Counted from the first letter of the stretch, positions 17,654 to 26,456 are shown. The stretch is 26,582 nt of DNA from Strigomonas culicis (GCA_000482145.1 AUXH01000234.1:1-26582); one strand, 5' to 3'. Notes: generated by a model not told the origin, from the sequence alone. Numbers and translations: made by a program.

Positions 17654-18079
17654 CTCTAAACTAACTGGAAAGAGAAAAAAAAAAGGAAAGTGTGTGCCCT
17701 CTATACGCTGGCAACTATTGTTTTTTCTTCTATATATATATACACAGGATTCTTGTTATGGCAAAGAAAGAACAAGGAAAAAGAAGGAGATGGGGAAAAG
17801 GAGAGGGAGTGTGCTAGTAATAGTTTGTGTGCAGTCAGTATTTTTTTTTCCTCGAGGAGGGGTGGGTGAGCATCCCTCCGCAAAGATATCATACAGACAC
17901 CGTAGTAGGCTGTGTGTAGTGTGTTGCTTACGGCCGAGGCATATCCACGCACATAAAAAAAAATGTGTGCGTCCGAGTAGTACACAATTGTAATTCACCA
18001 TTTAAACGAAGAGCATTATTATTATTTCAGTAGAAGGGGGGTGGAAACAAAAAGAGGGAGAAATATGTCACCGCGTAGC
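17654..18079. other. Spacer between DTWD1-like gene and trypanin
   Basis: Contains the trypanin acceptor and leader, a short TA run near 17732, and the 3' UTR of the DTWD1-like gene. No gene was seen. Confidence 0.55.
17665..17690 (-). promoter_or_regulatory. Predicted spliced-leader acceptor for trypanin
   Basis: In transcript sense CTTTCC, a long T run and CTCTTTCC lead directly into AG at 17666-17665, 11 bases before the ATG. This is the cleanest acceptor in the window. Confidence 0.75.
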
Positions 18080-19018
18080 TCACTCAGTCTTGCTCTTCTG
18101 CGCGGCTGTCGCGGTCTCGCCCTCGACCGCCTTCGCTGTGTCGCCGCCTTGGACGAGGTGCTCCCACGACGCATCCTTCAGGATGTAGCCCTCGAAGTGG
18201 CGGTCCGTGTAGCTATCCATTTTGCCCTTCGTCCCGTACCGCTCCTGCACCCCAATGTACTGGTTGATATAGTAGAAGAGCAGGTCGTCCACCTCCCCAT
18301 GGTAGTACCGCTGTACATCAGCCTCCTCCTCCTCCTCCGCCTCGGTGGATGGCGGCGCCGTCGCCTTCTCCTCCGATGCCGGCTGCGCCGCTTCCTTCTT
18401 CTTGTTAACCTGCACGATGTACTCCCGCAGGAAGTAGTAGATCGCCTCGACGGTGGCGAGGTAGGACGGGTCGTTGTTCTGGAACCGCCAGAAGAGCGAC
18501 GTCTGGGTCTTGATGCGCACCTGCTTGAAGCCACGCACCCGCTCATCGCGCGCGATGCTCTTGCTCTGCTGCCACGTGCTGTCGATGAACACCGCGTGCT
18601 TGTACGACGCGAGGTCGGCCACCTCATCCATGCCGACGCTGTCGGGGCCGGGGTAGAGCACGAGGGTGTCCGCCGGCGTGAGGTGTTCCGGCACGGATGG
18701 GTATGTGTGGATGTGCAGATCGGGTGAGATGGTGGAGGCGGCCAGCGACGTGCTCTTCCCGCGCAGCTCATTGGGGTGCAGGATGACATTCACGTCCAGC
18801 GGGAGCGCCAGCGGCGGCGGGTGGCACTCCGGGTGCGTCACCTCCAGGCAGTCGTAACAGTAGTAGAGCCGGCGCTTGTGGCAGCGTGGACAGGGCCGCC
18901 GTTCCTGCTGCGCGCGGAGGGTCGTGAGGGGGAGCGAGAAGTGCAGCCTGGCGATGAAGCGCTGCACGTGGGCGAGGCGCTCCTCGCTGGACTGGACGTA
19001 GCCGCGACCGCGCTTCAT
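18080..19018 (-). CDS. DTW-domain tRNA-uridine aminocarboxypropyltransferase, DTWD1-like
   Basis: A 312-residue protein beginning MKRGRGYVQSSEERLAHVQ. Two Cys pairs near residues 43-57 (CPRCHKRRLYYCYDC) resemble the zinc-ribbon start of the family. The catalytic-motif region is VFIDSTWQQSKSIARDERVRGF at about 142-163; DSTW replaces the textbook DGTW/DTW form as in DTWD1-type members. TSLFWRFQNNDPSYLATVEAIYYFLREY gives the helix with the conserved Ser/Thr-rich and Glu residues, and DDLLFYYINQYIGVQERYG closes the domain. A Glu-rich linker (about residues 210-235) separates the last two parts. The enzymes transfer the 3-amino-3-carboxypropyl group of S-adenosylmethionine to uridine in tRNA (acp3U); the human members modify positions 20 and 20a. 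Which tRNA position applies here is not shown by the sequence. Confidence 0.9.
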   Translation of the reverse strand: MKRGRGYVQSSEERLAHVQRFIARLHFSLPLTTLRAQQERRPCPRCHKRRLYYCYDCLEVTHPECHPPPLALPLDVNVILHPNELRGKSTSLAASTISPDLHIHTYPSVPEHLTPADTLVLYPGPDSVGMDEVADLASYKHAVFIDSTWQQSKSIARDERVRGFKQVRIKTQTSLFWRFQNNDPSYLATVEAIYYFLREYIVQVNKKKEAAQPASEEKATAPPSTEAEEEEEADVQRYYHGEVDDLLFYYINQYIGVQERYGTKGKMDSYTDRHFEGYILKDASWEHLVQGGDTAKAVEGETATAAQKSKTE

Positions 19019-19486
19019 GGATGTCTTCCGCTAGGTATTGGCCGATGTGCCAGGCAGGAGAAGAACAAAACAATACTAGTACTGACAGTTCTTCCGAGGT
19101 GGAGCAAGGGGTAGAAGGGAGAGGAAGCAAAAGTAAGAAGCACTCTTCATTGTGGAAGGCATGCGCACATCTCTGAAATTGTAGGCGCACCTTTTCAGTG
19201 AGGTAAGAAAACGCACACACACAAGAATAGCAACGCTACTACACTCTTGATTGAGTGGATAGTCCTGAAAATAGTAAGATTGTTAATGATATATTCGCCA
19301 CATCACTCTCCGTGCAAGCATCTGTGGCAAAAGAAAAAAAACTGTAAAATGTACACAGCGGCCCACGCATTCCTCCTCTCTTCCCTGGTCGTCTTCGGGT
19401 CCCTCTTTATCCGTTTCTATGATGATCTTGTTTATTTTGTTGTTGTTGTTGTTGTTGTTTCGTTCCTGTTGTGTATAAGCATCCAC
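19019..19486. other. Spacer between DPB2 and DTWD1-like gene
   Basis: Pyrimidine-rich in transcript sense around 19090-19150, with candidate AGs at several places before the DTWD1-like ATG, so the acceptor is ambiguous. Contains (GTT)7 at 19439-19459. No gene was seen. Confidence 0.55.
19439..19459. repeat. (GTT)7 microsatellite
   Basis: Seven GTT units in the 3' UTR of DPB2, about 30 bases after its stop. Confidence 0.9.
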
Positions 19487-21259
19487 CTACGTGCCATCGA
19501 GGCGGCTGAGGCTGCACTCCCCGTCCGACGGCGTGTACCAGAGGAATGTCGCGTTGACGGCGAAGGAGCCCGGGTTCACGACCCGCACGCCCTTGTAGAA
19601 GCACTCCCACGGCTCTGTCGTGTCGCACAGCAGCAGCGTGTGCGGCAGCAGCGGCAGGCGGAGGTGGTGGTCCAGCCGCCAGAGCACCGTGGCGTTGCTG
19701 CTCGCCGTGTTCGGCGCCAGGTGCGCCTCGTCGATGGTCGTCTTGGCGATCTTCTCGAAGGACGTCGCGGTGGCGGCGGGGGGCGCCGCGGGGGGTGCGG
19801 AGGGCGTCGGCGCGAGCCCGTCCAGCAGCTGCCGCTGGCCCTCCTGCATCCCGCGCAGGAACTCCTGCCGGCACACCACCATCTCGTGCGCGCAGAAGCG
19901 CAGGCGCGCGGGGTTCGGCGCCAGCGTCACCCGCCGCACGCGCGCGCGGAGCGTCTTGAGGTGGTCCCCCACGAGCGGCGGCTGCGGCAGAAAGCCCTGT
20001 AGGCTCGTGCAGTCCGTGGGCCCCGGCAGCAGCACAAAGTGCGCCTGCTGCGCGACGGTCGGCCCGTTCGTCGCGATGCAGCCGGCGAGGCTGTCAAACG
20101 CGAGGCGCAGCTGCTCCGCGTCGTCCAGCACGTCCGGCAGGTGGGACGCGTCGGCCTCGCGCAGCGGGGCCGAGAAGAAGTTCCCGATGAGCACGATGGT
20201 GGTGTCCGCCAGATCCTCCTCGCTGCGCTCCTGCATCCGCTGGAAGAAGAAGGCGAGCCGCTGCAGCGTCGCCGGCGCGTCGAGGTGCACGTGCGCAAGG
20301 AAGAGGATGACGGAGCGCACGGCCTGCTGCCCGGCGAGCTCCGCGGCGGGCAGGTCCGGCGGGGCCAGGCCGAACAGGTCGGCGCTCGCGCCCACGTCGC
20401 TGCGCAGCGCCTCGCGCTTCTCCGCCGGCGGCAGGTCCAGGCCCACGAGGTGAAGCGTGCTGTTGCGGTAGTGCCCGCGCGCGACGACGAGGCTGCCCGT
20501 CGCCATGAAGAAGTCCGCCGGCGCCGGGAAGGCGGCGGCCACGAGCTGCACGCGCCCGCGCGGGTCCTCCAGGAACAGCTCCGCCTCCCGCCGCATGAGG
20601 AGGCCCAGCACGGCGACCTGCTGCTCCGCGCGGATGCCCTCGAGCGCGCTGGTGGGCAGCAGCGGCAGCAACTCCTCCGTCACGAGGTTCGAGTGGAGGT
20701 CCTTGCGGTAGAGGCCGCTGCGCAGGCACCGCCGCCGCGCCAGCATGTACCGCTGGCGAAGCGCCACCACCTCGTTCGCCGCGGGGCCGACGCCGCTGCC
20801 GCTGCCGTCCTTGTGGGGGCCGCTGCTGCTGCTGCCGGCGGCCGCGGACGCGCTGTCGGCCGCCGCCCGCACGACGCGCAGCTCCTCCGTCACGAGGTCC
20901 ACGTTGACGGAGGGAATGTCGGCCGCGGGCACCACGCGCACACTCGGGCCGCCGTCGCGGTCCACCGCGCCGCGCACCCGCTTCAGCTGCTGCTCGAGCA
21001 CGCGCTCGATGCGCTGCTGGTCGACGAAGCGATCCGCAGAGGGTGCAGCAGAGCTAGGGATGGCGCGCCCGTCGCCGGCGGTGGCGGTGGCACCCTGGCG
21101 CTGCAGCAGAGAGAAGAGGTCCCGCAGCAGCTCGCGCCGGCTCGCGTCGTCGGTGTTCACCTCTGCGAGGAAGTCCGACAAGCGCTTTAGCGCAAACGGG
21201 TGCATTCGGAACTGATTGGCGCGTGCGAGCTGCTGTATCTCCGCCTTGTAGTCTGCCAT
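19487..21259 (-). CDS. DPB2: DNA polymerase epsilon subunit B (DPB2/POLE2)
   Basis: A 590-residue second subunit of the leading-strand replicase; in yeast Dpb2 joins Pol2 to the CMG helicase. The N-terminus (MADYKAEIQQLARANQFRMHPFALKRLSDFLAEV) is the small helical domain typical of Pol epsilon subunit B. After linkers come the OB-fold and inactive phosphoesterase region. It includes GRVQLVAAAFPAPADFFMATGSLVVARGHY, an LFLAHVHLD segment near 315, IVLIGNFFS near 350, HFVLLPGPTDCTS near 405, and ARLRFCAHEMVVCRQEFLRGM. The family C-terminus is clear: LPLLPHTLLLCDTTEPWECFYKGVRVVNPGSFAVNATFLWYTPSDGECSLSRL. The VNPGSF motif and final strand are conserved among B subunits. Length is close to human POLE2 (about 527) with low-complexity insertions (Ser/Gly near 150, Ala/Pro near 490). 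I prefer epsilon to delta or alpha because of the N-terminal domain and the LLPGPTD context. Confidence 0.9.
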   Translation of the reverse strand: MADYKAEIQQLARANQFRMHPFALKRLSDFLAEVNTDDASRRELLRDLFSLLQRQGATATAGDGRAIPSSAAPSADRFVDQQRIERVLEQQLKRVRGAVDRDGGPSVRVVPAADIPSVNVDLVTEELRVVRAAADSASAAAGSSSSGPHKDGSGSGVGPAANEVVALRQRYMLARRRCLRSGLYRKDLHSNLVTEELLPLLPTSALEGIRAEQQVAVLGLLMRREAELFLEDPRGRVQLVAAAFPAPADFFMATGSLVVARGHYRNSTLHLVGLDLPPAEKREALRSDVGASADLFGLAPPDLPAAELAGQQAVRSVILFLAHVHLDAPATLQRLAFFFQRMQERSEEDLADTTIVLIGNFFSAPLREADASHLPDVLDDAEQLRLAFDSLAGCIATNGPTVAQQAHFVLLPGPTDCTSLQGFLPQPPLVGDHLKTLRARVRRVTLAPNPARLRFCAHEMVVCRQEFLRGMQEGQRQLLDGLAPTPSAPPAAPPAATATSFEKIAKTTIDEAHLAPNTASSNATVLWRLDHHLRLPLLPHTLLLCDTTEPWECFYKGVRVVNPGSFAVNATFLWYTPSDGECSLSRLDGT

Positions 21260-21680
21260 GGGTGCGCTGCGAAGTGCTCCTGCTACTAAAACTCTATGAA
21301 CGTAAGTGTTGATGTTGTGTCTATCTTATATGTATATATGGATGTATTGTGCGTTCTTGAAATACCCGCACAGAGGAACGTTTTCCTAGTTAGAAAGAGG
21401 AGTAAAAAGTCAGAAAAGTATGCCGCAAAACAAAAATGAAAAACAGGACAGAATTCTATAGCTTTGGCATTAGCGTTAATGGATTGAAGAGTTCATTCTT
21501 CTGTCTCCGTTTTCTTCTTTTTCTTTTTTTTGCTTTTTGTTCTCGGAGCAGCAGATAACATTGATTAATATACACAAGGAACAGTATAACTCTTGTTGTC
21601 ACACAAAAACTGGGAGAAAAGACCACGGGTCAACTCCACAAAAGTGTGTATGATTATTTTTTTTTACATCCAGGCAGTAC
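21260..21680. other. Spacer between unknown 327-residue gene and DPB2
   Basis: AT-rich; the DPB2 leader has no strong pyrimidine tract close to the ATG. No gene was seen. Confidence 0.5.
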
Positions 21681-22664
21681 TCACTTTTTAGTCGCTTTCT
21701 TCTTTTTCTTCTTCGTCACTGGCACCGCATTCGGGTCCTTCCCATCCTTCTCCACGTCGTGTAGCAGCAGCGCATCCGCATCACCGGGCTGGAACTTGTC
21801 GTACTCCTCCAGCTCGAGCATCTCCTGCCACGCGAACGGCACGGCCGGAAACTTCACCCCTATCGTGCTATACTCGCCATTGTGCAGAACCGGCCGGAAG
21901 CACGTGAGCGTTGCCTCCAGCAGTGGCTTCACAAAGTAGGAGCTCAGCTCCGAATTGCTGTGGAGGAGATGATGAAAGCCGGCCGCATCCAGCACGTCCG
22001 GCACGGCCCCGGTCTCGTCCGCGGGCCACAGCTGGTCGAGGGCCAACAGCCGCTGCTCTTCGAGCTGCGCGGCGAGGGACAGCGGCACTCGCCTCTTGCG
22101 CCGCGCCGTCGCCGCCTCGCGCCGAGCCGTGAGTTCCTCCACAGACGCCTGGAGCCGCCGCCGCGAGAGGTGCAGGACACCCGCGTCGAAATCTTCCATG
22201 CAGCAGGAGAGCGAGCGAAAGCAGTGGTCTAGCAGCACCGCCCCCGTTTTGCTATCCTGGAGACCCAACGCAAGTACCTTGCAGAGGAGCAACCCGTGGA
22301 GAGGCACGTCCTTGTAGGATGTCCCATGAATGTGAAACCCCTCCCGGTAGAAGTCCAAGAGCGTCTGCCGCATGGTCGCGGAGTTGATGCCATTCGTCTC
22401 GAGGAACTGCAGAAACGCAGCGTTGGGCATGGCATAGCCCTGGGCGGGCAAGGCGAACTGCTGGATGCGTTTCCAGATGCCAAGCATAGGTGGCTGGCTC
22501 CACTCGGATTCCAGTTTTATCTGCTGCACTATCCGCGGCTCGTGACTCAGTTGACGCCGCTCATCATATAGAAGCTCCCACGGCCGCACCTCTTGTGGGT
22601 TACCAGCGGCAGCGGCCATAAAGTTGTGGAAGCCACCATTCCAGCTCTCTACGGACTTCTTCAT
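21681..22664 (-). CDS. Conserved-looking hypothetical protein with lysine-rich tail
   Basis: A 327-residue soluble protein I do not recognise. The start is ATG 22662-22664 (MKKSVESWNGGFHNF); further upstream only a GTG opens the frame. MAAAAGNPQEV, 15 codons in, is an alternative start. The first two thirds appear helical with ordered hydrophobic spacing (LGIWKRIQQFALPAQGYAMPNAAFLQFLETNG, TMRQTLLDFYREGFHIHGTSYKDVPLHGLLLCKVLALGLQD). A basic charged helix follows at about 175-205 (LTARREAATARRKRRV), then an ordered region (VLDAAGFHHLLHSNSELSSYFVKPLLEATLTCFRPVLHNGEYSTIGVKFPAVPFAWQEMLELEEY), and finally an acidic stretch and a KKKKKKATKK tail that could be a nuclear or microtubule-binding signal. 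No transmembrane segment. Base composition is intermediate between the GC-rich genes to its left and the AT-richer ones to its right. Confidence 0.82.
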   Translation of the reverse strand: MKKSVESWNGGFHNFMAAAAGNPQEVRPWELLYDERRQLSHEPRIVQQIKLESEWSQPPMLGIWKRIQQFALPAQGYAMPNAAFLQFLETNGINSATMRQTLLDFYREGFHIHGTSYKDVPLHGLLLCKVLALGLQDSKTGAVLLDHCFRSLSCCMEDFDAGVLHLSRRRLQASVEELTARREAATARRKRRVPLSLAAQLEEQRLLALDQLWPADETGAVPDVLDAAGFHHLLHSNSELSSYFVKPLLEATLTCFRPVLHNGEYSTIGVKFPAVPFAWQEMLELEEYDKFQPGDADALLLHDVEKDGKDPNAVPVTKKKKKKATKK

Positions 22665-23024
22665 AATGAAAACAGGAAAAGAAAAATGGTGCTTCTCGAT
22701 ACAGTTGCTATTAGTAGTACAGTCACGCACACGAATTATATTTGGGGGAGAAAAAAAATGATGATTCAGTCCGTGAGAAAGGGGGGAAATAACTATTACT
22801 AATAAAACAAAAAGAAAAGACCGAATGAACGGAAGTGATCAATTATGAATTATTTGCAGCATCGTATAAAGGGAAAAGCAAACAAAAGTACATGCAGAAG
22901 GTGTGACTATAATTAAAAAAAAAGATGGGTACACGTATTTCAGTTGCTATCACACTGATTACGCTTGTATTTACTTGTATCTGTAAGTACACCGAAAAAG
23001 GAGAGTAAAAAGGGGGAAAAAAAA
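22665..23024. other. Spacer at the composition boundary
   Basis: AT-rich spacer of 360 bases with A runs. The genes on its two sides differ clearly in base composition. No repeat, insertion-sequence end or other junction mark was seen. Confidence 0.5.
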
Positions 23025-23654
23025 CTACGCTTCGGCTCGACGCACCAATTTACGCAATTTATCAATTTCATGTGTTAAAGTTTCATTGTCACTCTTTAAT
23101 CTGGTCATTTCCTGGCGAACCCGTGTCATCTCCACAATTAAATTCTGGTTGCGTTCGTACAGAGTATCTGCGCGTGCTCGCTCACGAGATAGCTCGAGTT
23201 CGTAGTTTACCAACCCTGCTTTAATTTTTTCGCCGCTCTCCCTATACTGCTCCAGCTTCTCCAAGTTGGAATGCTTCTTTTTCTCGGAAGCAAACATTTG
23301 CCTCATGGCATCCTGCAGACTAGAAGCACGCTGCTCACTTGCATCTGCGCGTTGGGTCTCCTCGTGCAAGTTACGTAACAACACATTATTAAGCAAATAC
23401 GTGCCCTTTGCATCTTGTTGGATGGTAAAGCAGTACGTAGCGATAACAAATGTCACGCACCACGCGGCGATCACGCTTCCCTTTGCTGCCGGCGCTAACC
23501 ACCAGCCCTTTAGGCGATTAATTGGCGAGGAAGTATCACGCCAAGGTGTGGAGTCACCTGGGGCGAGGCGATGGGTTCCCTCGTGAAATGTAGCCTGAGC
23601 GTAGCGATGCATTTCCGGCTGAGACCCTTGCCTAAAAATAAAACTAAGACGCAT
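23025..23654 (-). CDS. Single-helix coiled-coil membrane protein, unknown
   Basis: A 209-residue protein, first ATG 23652-23654 (MRLSFIFRQGSQPEMHRYAQ); MHRYAQATF at residue 15 is an alternative start. A Pro/Ser/Thr-rich N-terminal segment is followed by one hydrophobic helix at about 60-77 (SVIAAWCVTFVIATYCFTI). After that, residues from about 88 to the end are a continuous charged coiled coil (LRNLHEETQRADASEQRASSLQDAMRQMF to VEMTRVRQEMTRLKSDNETLTHEIDKLRKLVRRAEA). The layout suggests a tail anchored in an organelle membrane (mitochondrion, ER or Golgi) with a rod-like partner-binding domain. Codon use has many A/T-ending codons, unlike the genes from 5000 to 21300. Family not recognised. Confidence 0.8.
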   Translation of the reverse strand: MRLSFIFRQGSQPEMHRYAQATFHEGTHRLAPGDSTPWRDTSSPINRLKGWWLAPAAKGSVIAAWCVTFVIATYCFTIQQDAKGTYLLNNVLLRNLHEETQRADASEQRASSLQDAMRQMFASEKKKHSNLEKLEQYRESGEKIKAGLVNYELELSRERARADTLYERNQNLIVEMTRVRQEMTRLKSDNETLTHEIDKLRKLVRRAEA

Positions 23655-24234
23655 TATTCAATATATGAAAGACAGTTTTTTTTTTTTACTGTGACTATGT
23701 TTAATTTGAAAAGGGGAGAATAAGATGCTCCTCTTCTCTCCCTTTTTTCAGTTTTTTTTTTAATGCGTATAATTACAAAATATTAAACAACGACTACAAA
23801 TATTGGAACACTGAAAATCACTACTAACAAAAAAAAAAAAACTGGAAGAGAATCCAAGAATGAAGAGGAAAAAAAAACAATGTTACTTGTTTTCGCAAAA
23901 AAAAAAAGTTGGAATAGAACAATTGTACGTATTCTACAATGATGCGCAGCTTGAAATGCATTCTACCGTATTTTTTCATTTAGAAAAAAAAACTATTCGT
24001 TTTGGTTGTTGTTTGTTTGTTTGTATTTAATAATCTCAGCTCATCTATTCTTTTTTTTTTTAGTGCACCTTCTCTCAAAACCTCCTTTTCCTTTTTCCAT
24101 TATTCTTGCTAAAGGGAAGGGGTAAAAAAAAGGAAAGAGCGAAAAAAAAGAGGAAAAAGTAGCCATCGCTAGTTTGTTCCTTCAACAAAAATAAAATAAA
24201 ATGCTGCACATTAAGATAATGCACGCATTCTATC
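23655..24234. other. AT-rich spacer between RPN13 and the coiled-coil gene
   Basis: Dense A and T homopolymers (for example near 23678-23688 and 23829-23840). It holds the RPN13 3' UTR and the coiled-coil gene leader. No gene was seen. Confidence 0.55.
23695..23726 (-). promoter_or_regulatory. Predicted spliced-leader acceptor for the 209-residue coiled-coil gene
   Basis: In transcript sense ATCTTATTCTCCCCTTTTC and an A/T stretch lead to the first AG at 23696-23695, about 40 bases before the ATG. The leader between carries CAGT, an A run and ACTG, a minor inverted repeat. Confidence 0.5.
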
Positions 24235-24979
24235 TCATTTTTTAGGCCCATATTGCTTAATAAAAGCATCCAGGAATAATACGGCATTGCCATTTCCTTG
24301 AGTTCCTGTAAGATTGAAGAGGTCACAGTAGAGTTTGTAAGTGCTTGGGTTCGCCAAAGCACCGTCTATGGCAGATGCCTGAGCCTGCAGAAACGGGCTC
24401 TTGACTTCTTCCAATAATCTGGAAGAGTCTGTGTTGGGAAAGGGCAAAAACTCCTTTATTTTCGAGAAATAGAATTGTGGATCCGAATTGAGTGCCTTTG
24501 TGAGTGCCGTTGTGCGAAAGAGGTCCACAAAATTGATGTTCTGTGAAGTTGTGTTTGCTACGTGAATATCAGCTAGTATTTTCTTGAAATCTTTTAACTG
24601 CAGCTGTGAAACCTGTGCAGGGTCGAACAACCGTTGCATGGCATCCATGTACTCAGCATCCTTTGTTGAGAAACGTTCTTGAAACCAGAAAAAGTGTCTT
24701 ACCGGTTCGCTCTCCACATCGCAGGAACTCACCTCCAAAAGAAATACTCGGCCCGTTGTGACAAGCATCCACCTTTTTCAGTGTTGTTTTATTCTTGGGG
24801 AGCAAAAACGAAGTCTTGTCATCCTTCGACGTCCACAGAATTTCCACAGTCTGAGTATCCTTCTGCATAAACGTCAAGTAGCTGGGATTGGGGTCTGCTG
24901 TTACGAGTCCATCTTCGTACGTCATCTTACCAGCCCTAAACTGCAGAAGGGACTCACTGGGCAAATTAGTAGGAAGCAT
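24235..24979 (-). CDS. RPN13: Proteasome ubiquitin receptor RPN13 (ADRM1), with a one-base frame change
   Basis: RPN13 binds ubiquitin on the 26S proteasome regulatory particle and recruits the deubiquitinase UCH37. The first part, from ATG 24977-24979, reads MLPTNLPSESLLQFRAGKMTYEDG and on to TLKKVDAC at codon 73, the N-terminal half of a Pru domain (human: LVEFRAGKM ... FKRVPQC). The second half, GRVFLLEVSSCDVESEPVRHFFWFQER, is one frame away (human: GRVYVLKF ... RLFFWMQE). Both halves are well conserved, and the shift falls between 24751 and 24763. One surplus base there explains it and gives the correct spacing between Cys and GRV. The second frame continues through LQLKDFKKILADIHVA and an SPFLQAQASAIDGALANPSTYKLYCDLF region that resembles the DEUBAD domain, ending QYGPKK. 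Total coding length is about 247 residues, between yeast Rpn13 (Pru only) and human ADRM1. Sequencing error, a recent pseudogene or recoding are all possible; error is most likely. Confidence 0.88.
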
Positions 24980-25613
24980 ATTATCGATTTGTCTTTTTTT
25001 TAATCAAATAATAAAGGAAAAAAGGGTATCTACGGGTTGGGTATTTCCTTCTCAACGAACAATGTATGAGAAAAGATGAAACGTAAAAAGACAACAAGAA
25101 AACTTGGCAAAAAGAATAATTAATAAATGAAAGAGAAAAAAAGAGGTAAAGGGGGAAGCATACTTGACGATTGGCATTACATTAGCATTGCAAATCCGTA
25201 AGTGCACAATAATAAAAAAAAAGAGAGAATGCATAAAGCAGGAACACAAAAAAAGGTTGAAAAAGAGAAAAATATATTGTTGCATATATGTACTCTAATT
25301 ATATTAAAGCGAGAATCACAAGAAGAAACGTGGTACGAAAAACGAAACAAAATGTGCGGGAAAAAAATACAAGCATACGCGCATGTTGACATACTACTAA
25401 ATGCTACTTCTACTACTAAATCATTTTAAACGAAAAAAAAAACCACTGCGCTTTCCTATCAAGCAAAACGAGATTTAAATTTTCCTTGAAATACTAAAAC
25501 TCCAAAAAAAAAAGAGAAAAAAGAAATAATCAGCCTAGATATCTTTAAGAAAAATATGAAATGCAAACATATCCGCCTAAAAACACTGCTCAACAAAAGC
25601 AAAAGCAGTCTCC
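24980..25613. other. AT-rich spacer between the 140-residue gene and RPN13
   Basis: Low GC with many A runs; holds the 3' UTR of the 140-residue gene and the RPN13 leader. Open frames here are homopolymer-driven. No gene was seen. Confidence 0.55.
24993..25027 (-). promoter_or_regulatory. Predicted spliced-leader acceptor for RPN13
   Basis: In transcript sense ACCCTTTTTTCCTTTATTATTTG then A residues reach the first AG at 24994-24993, 14 bases from the ATG. Confidence 0.5.
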
Positions 25614-26036
25614 TTAGTACGAGGCTTGCTTCACATAACCAAGCTTCAGCTCAAATGGCAGCCAGTCGAGCGGCGTAGGGTCCCGATAAGTAGCAGGGCC
25701 TTCTGGTGTGCCAATGGCAAGGCTGTGAATGCGAGCCCAACCAGGGATGGGTGTCAGACAACGATCCTTCACATCCTGATAAGAAATATGCTCAGACATG
25801 ACTATCATATCGCGGTACTGCTGGTAGGTGCCGATAATAGTAAACGTTGACATCACAAGCACCGCAATACCTATAGTACCGAGAATGGGGTACGTGCGAG
25901 AGGCAAAAATAAAACCCCACTTTTCACGTGACCCTGCTGCTGTCGAAACCATACCATAATCGGTTTTAATATTACCTAGCTGAAGTCGTGTTGCCTTCGA
26001 CAACGTTGGTGCTAATATAAGTTTGCTACGAAGCAT
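25614..26036 (-). CDS. Small, probably mitochondrial one-helix protein
   Basis: A 140-residue protein starting at ATG 26034-26036; the frame extends upstream through the splice-acceptor region, so I used this start. The N-terminus MLRSKLILAPTLSKATRLQLGN is rich in Arg, Lys, Ser and Leu with no acids, typical of a mitochondrial import signal. One membrane helix follows (YPILGTIGIAVLVMSTFTIIGTYQQYRD, about 47-70) and then a soluble, Pro- and aromatic-rich tail (LTPIPGWARIHSLAIGTPEGPATYRDPTPLDWLPFELKLGY). The order of presequence, helix and small hydrophilic tail is usual for accessory subunits of respiratory complexes. The helix with flanking Arg weakly recalls NDUFA4/B12D-type subunits. That identity is a guess; the gene itself is well supported by its strong acceptor. 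Confidence 0.78.
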   Translation of the reverse strand: MLRSKLILAPTLSKATRLQLGNIKTDYGMVSTAAGSREKWGFIFASRTYPILGTIGIAVLVMSTFTIIGTYQQYRDMIVMSEHISYQDVKDRCLTPIPGWARIHSLAIGTPEGPATYRDPTPLDWLPFELKLGYVKQASY

Positions 26037-26456
26037 TTTGTCCAACCTAGAAAAACTACGTGCGTACAAAATCAGTGCGAAAAGAGAGACAAAAAAAGGA
26101 AAGATAAGAAAAGAAGAATAAAAGCGCAGCATTTCAGAGATATTTTAGTATTCCTGTACATTTCCACCCACCACCACCCAAGAAAAAAAAAAAGCTTACA
26201 TACACTTAATCCAAAAAGAAAAATTATTGTATCAATTATAATAGGAACATATAAACACAATAATAAACACAAAACACTCAAAATCAAAAAAAAAGAAGCA
26301 ACATATCAAAATATACATATATATATTCATCCTTATCACTCATTTTTAAAGATTATTTTCACCAATACTCTTTCTCTTTGACACCTTCATTATAATCCTT
26401 TTCAGCAAGCACTGCGATAATGCACGACACCCGCCATCACAAACATCAATCAAACA
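26037..26456. other. AT-rich sequence upstream of the 140-residue gene
   Basis: Low-GC spacer with A runs, a short TA run near 26315 and no supportable gene on either strand. Confidence 0.5.
26056..26115 (-). promoter_or_regulatory. Predicted spliced-leader acceptor for the 140-residue gene
   Basis: In transcript sense CTTTTCTTATCTTTCC, a T run and GTCTCTCTTTTCG lead to the first AG at 26057-26056, about 20 bases before the ATG. A second AG lies at 26048-26047. Confidence 0.6.

Noticed and set aside
24721..24770. An intron inside RPN13 explaining the frame change
   Set aside because: A GTGAGT occurs nearby, but the two conserved halves already abut with correct spacing, so there is no room for an intron.
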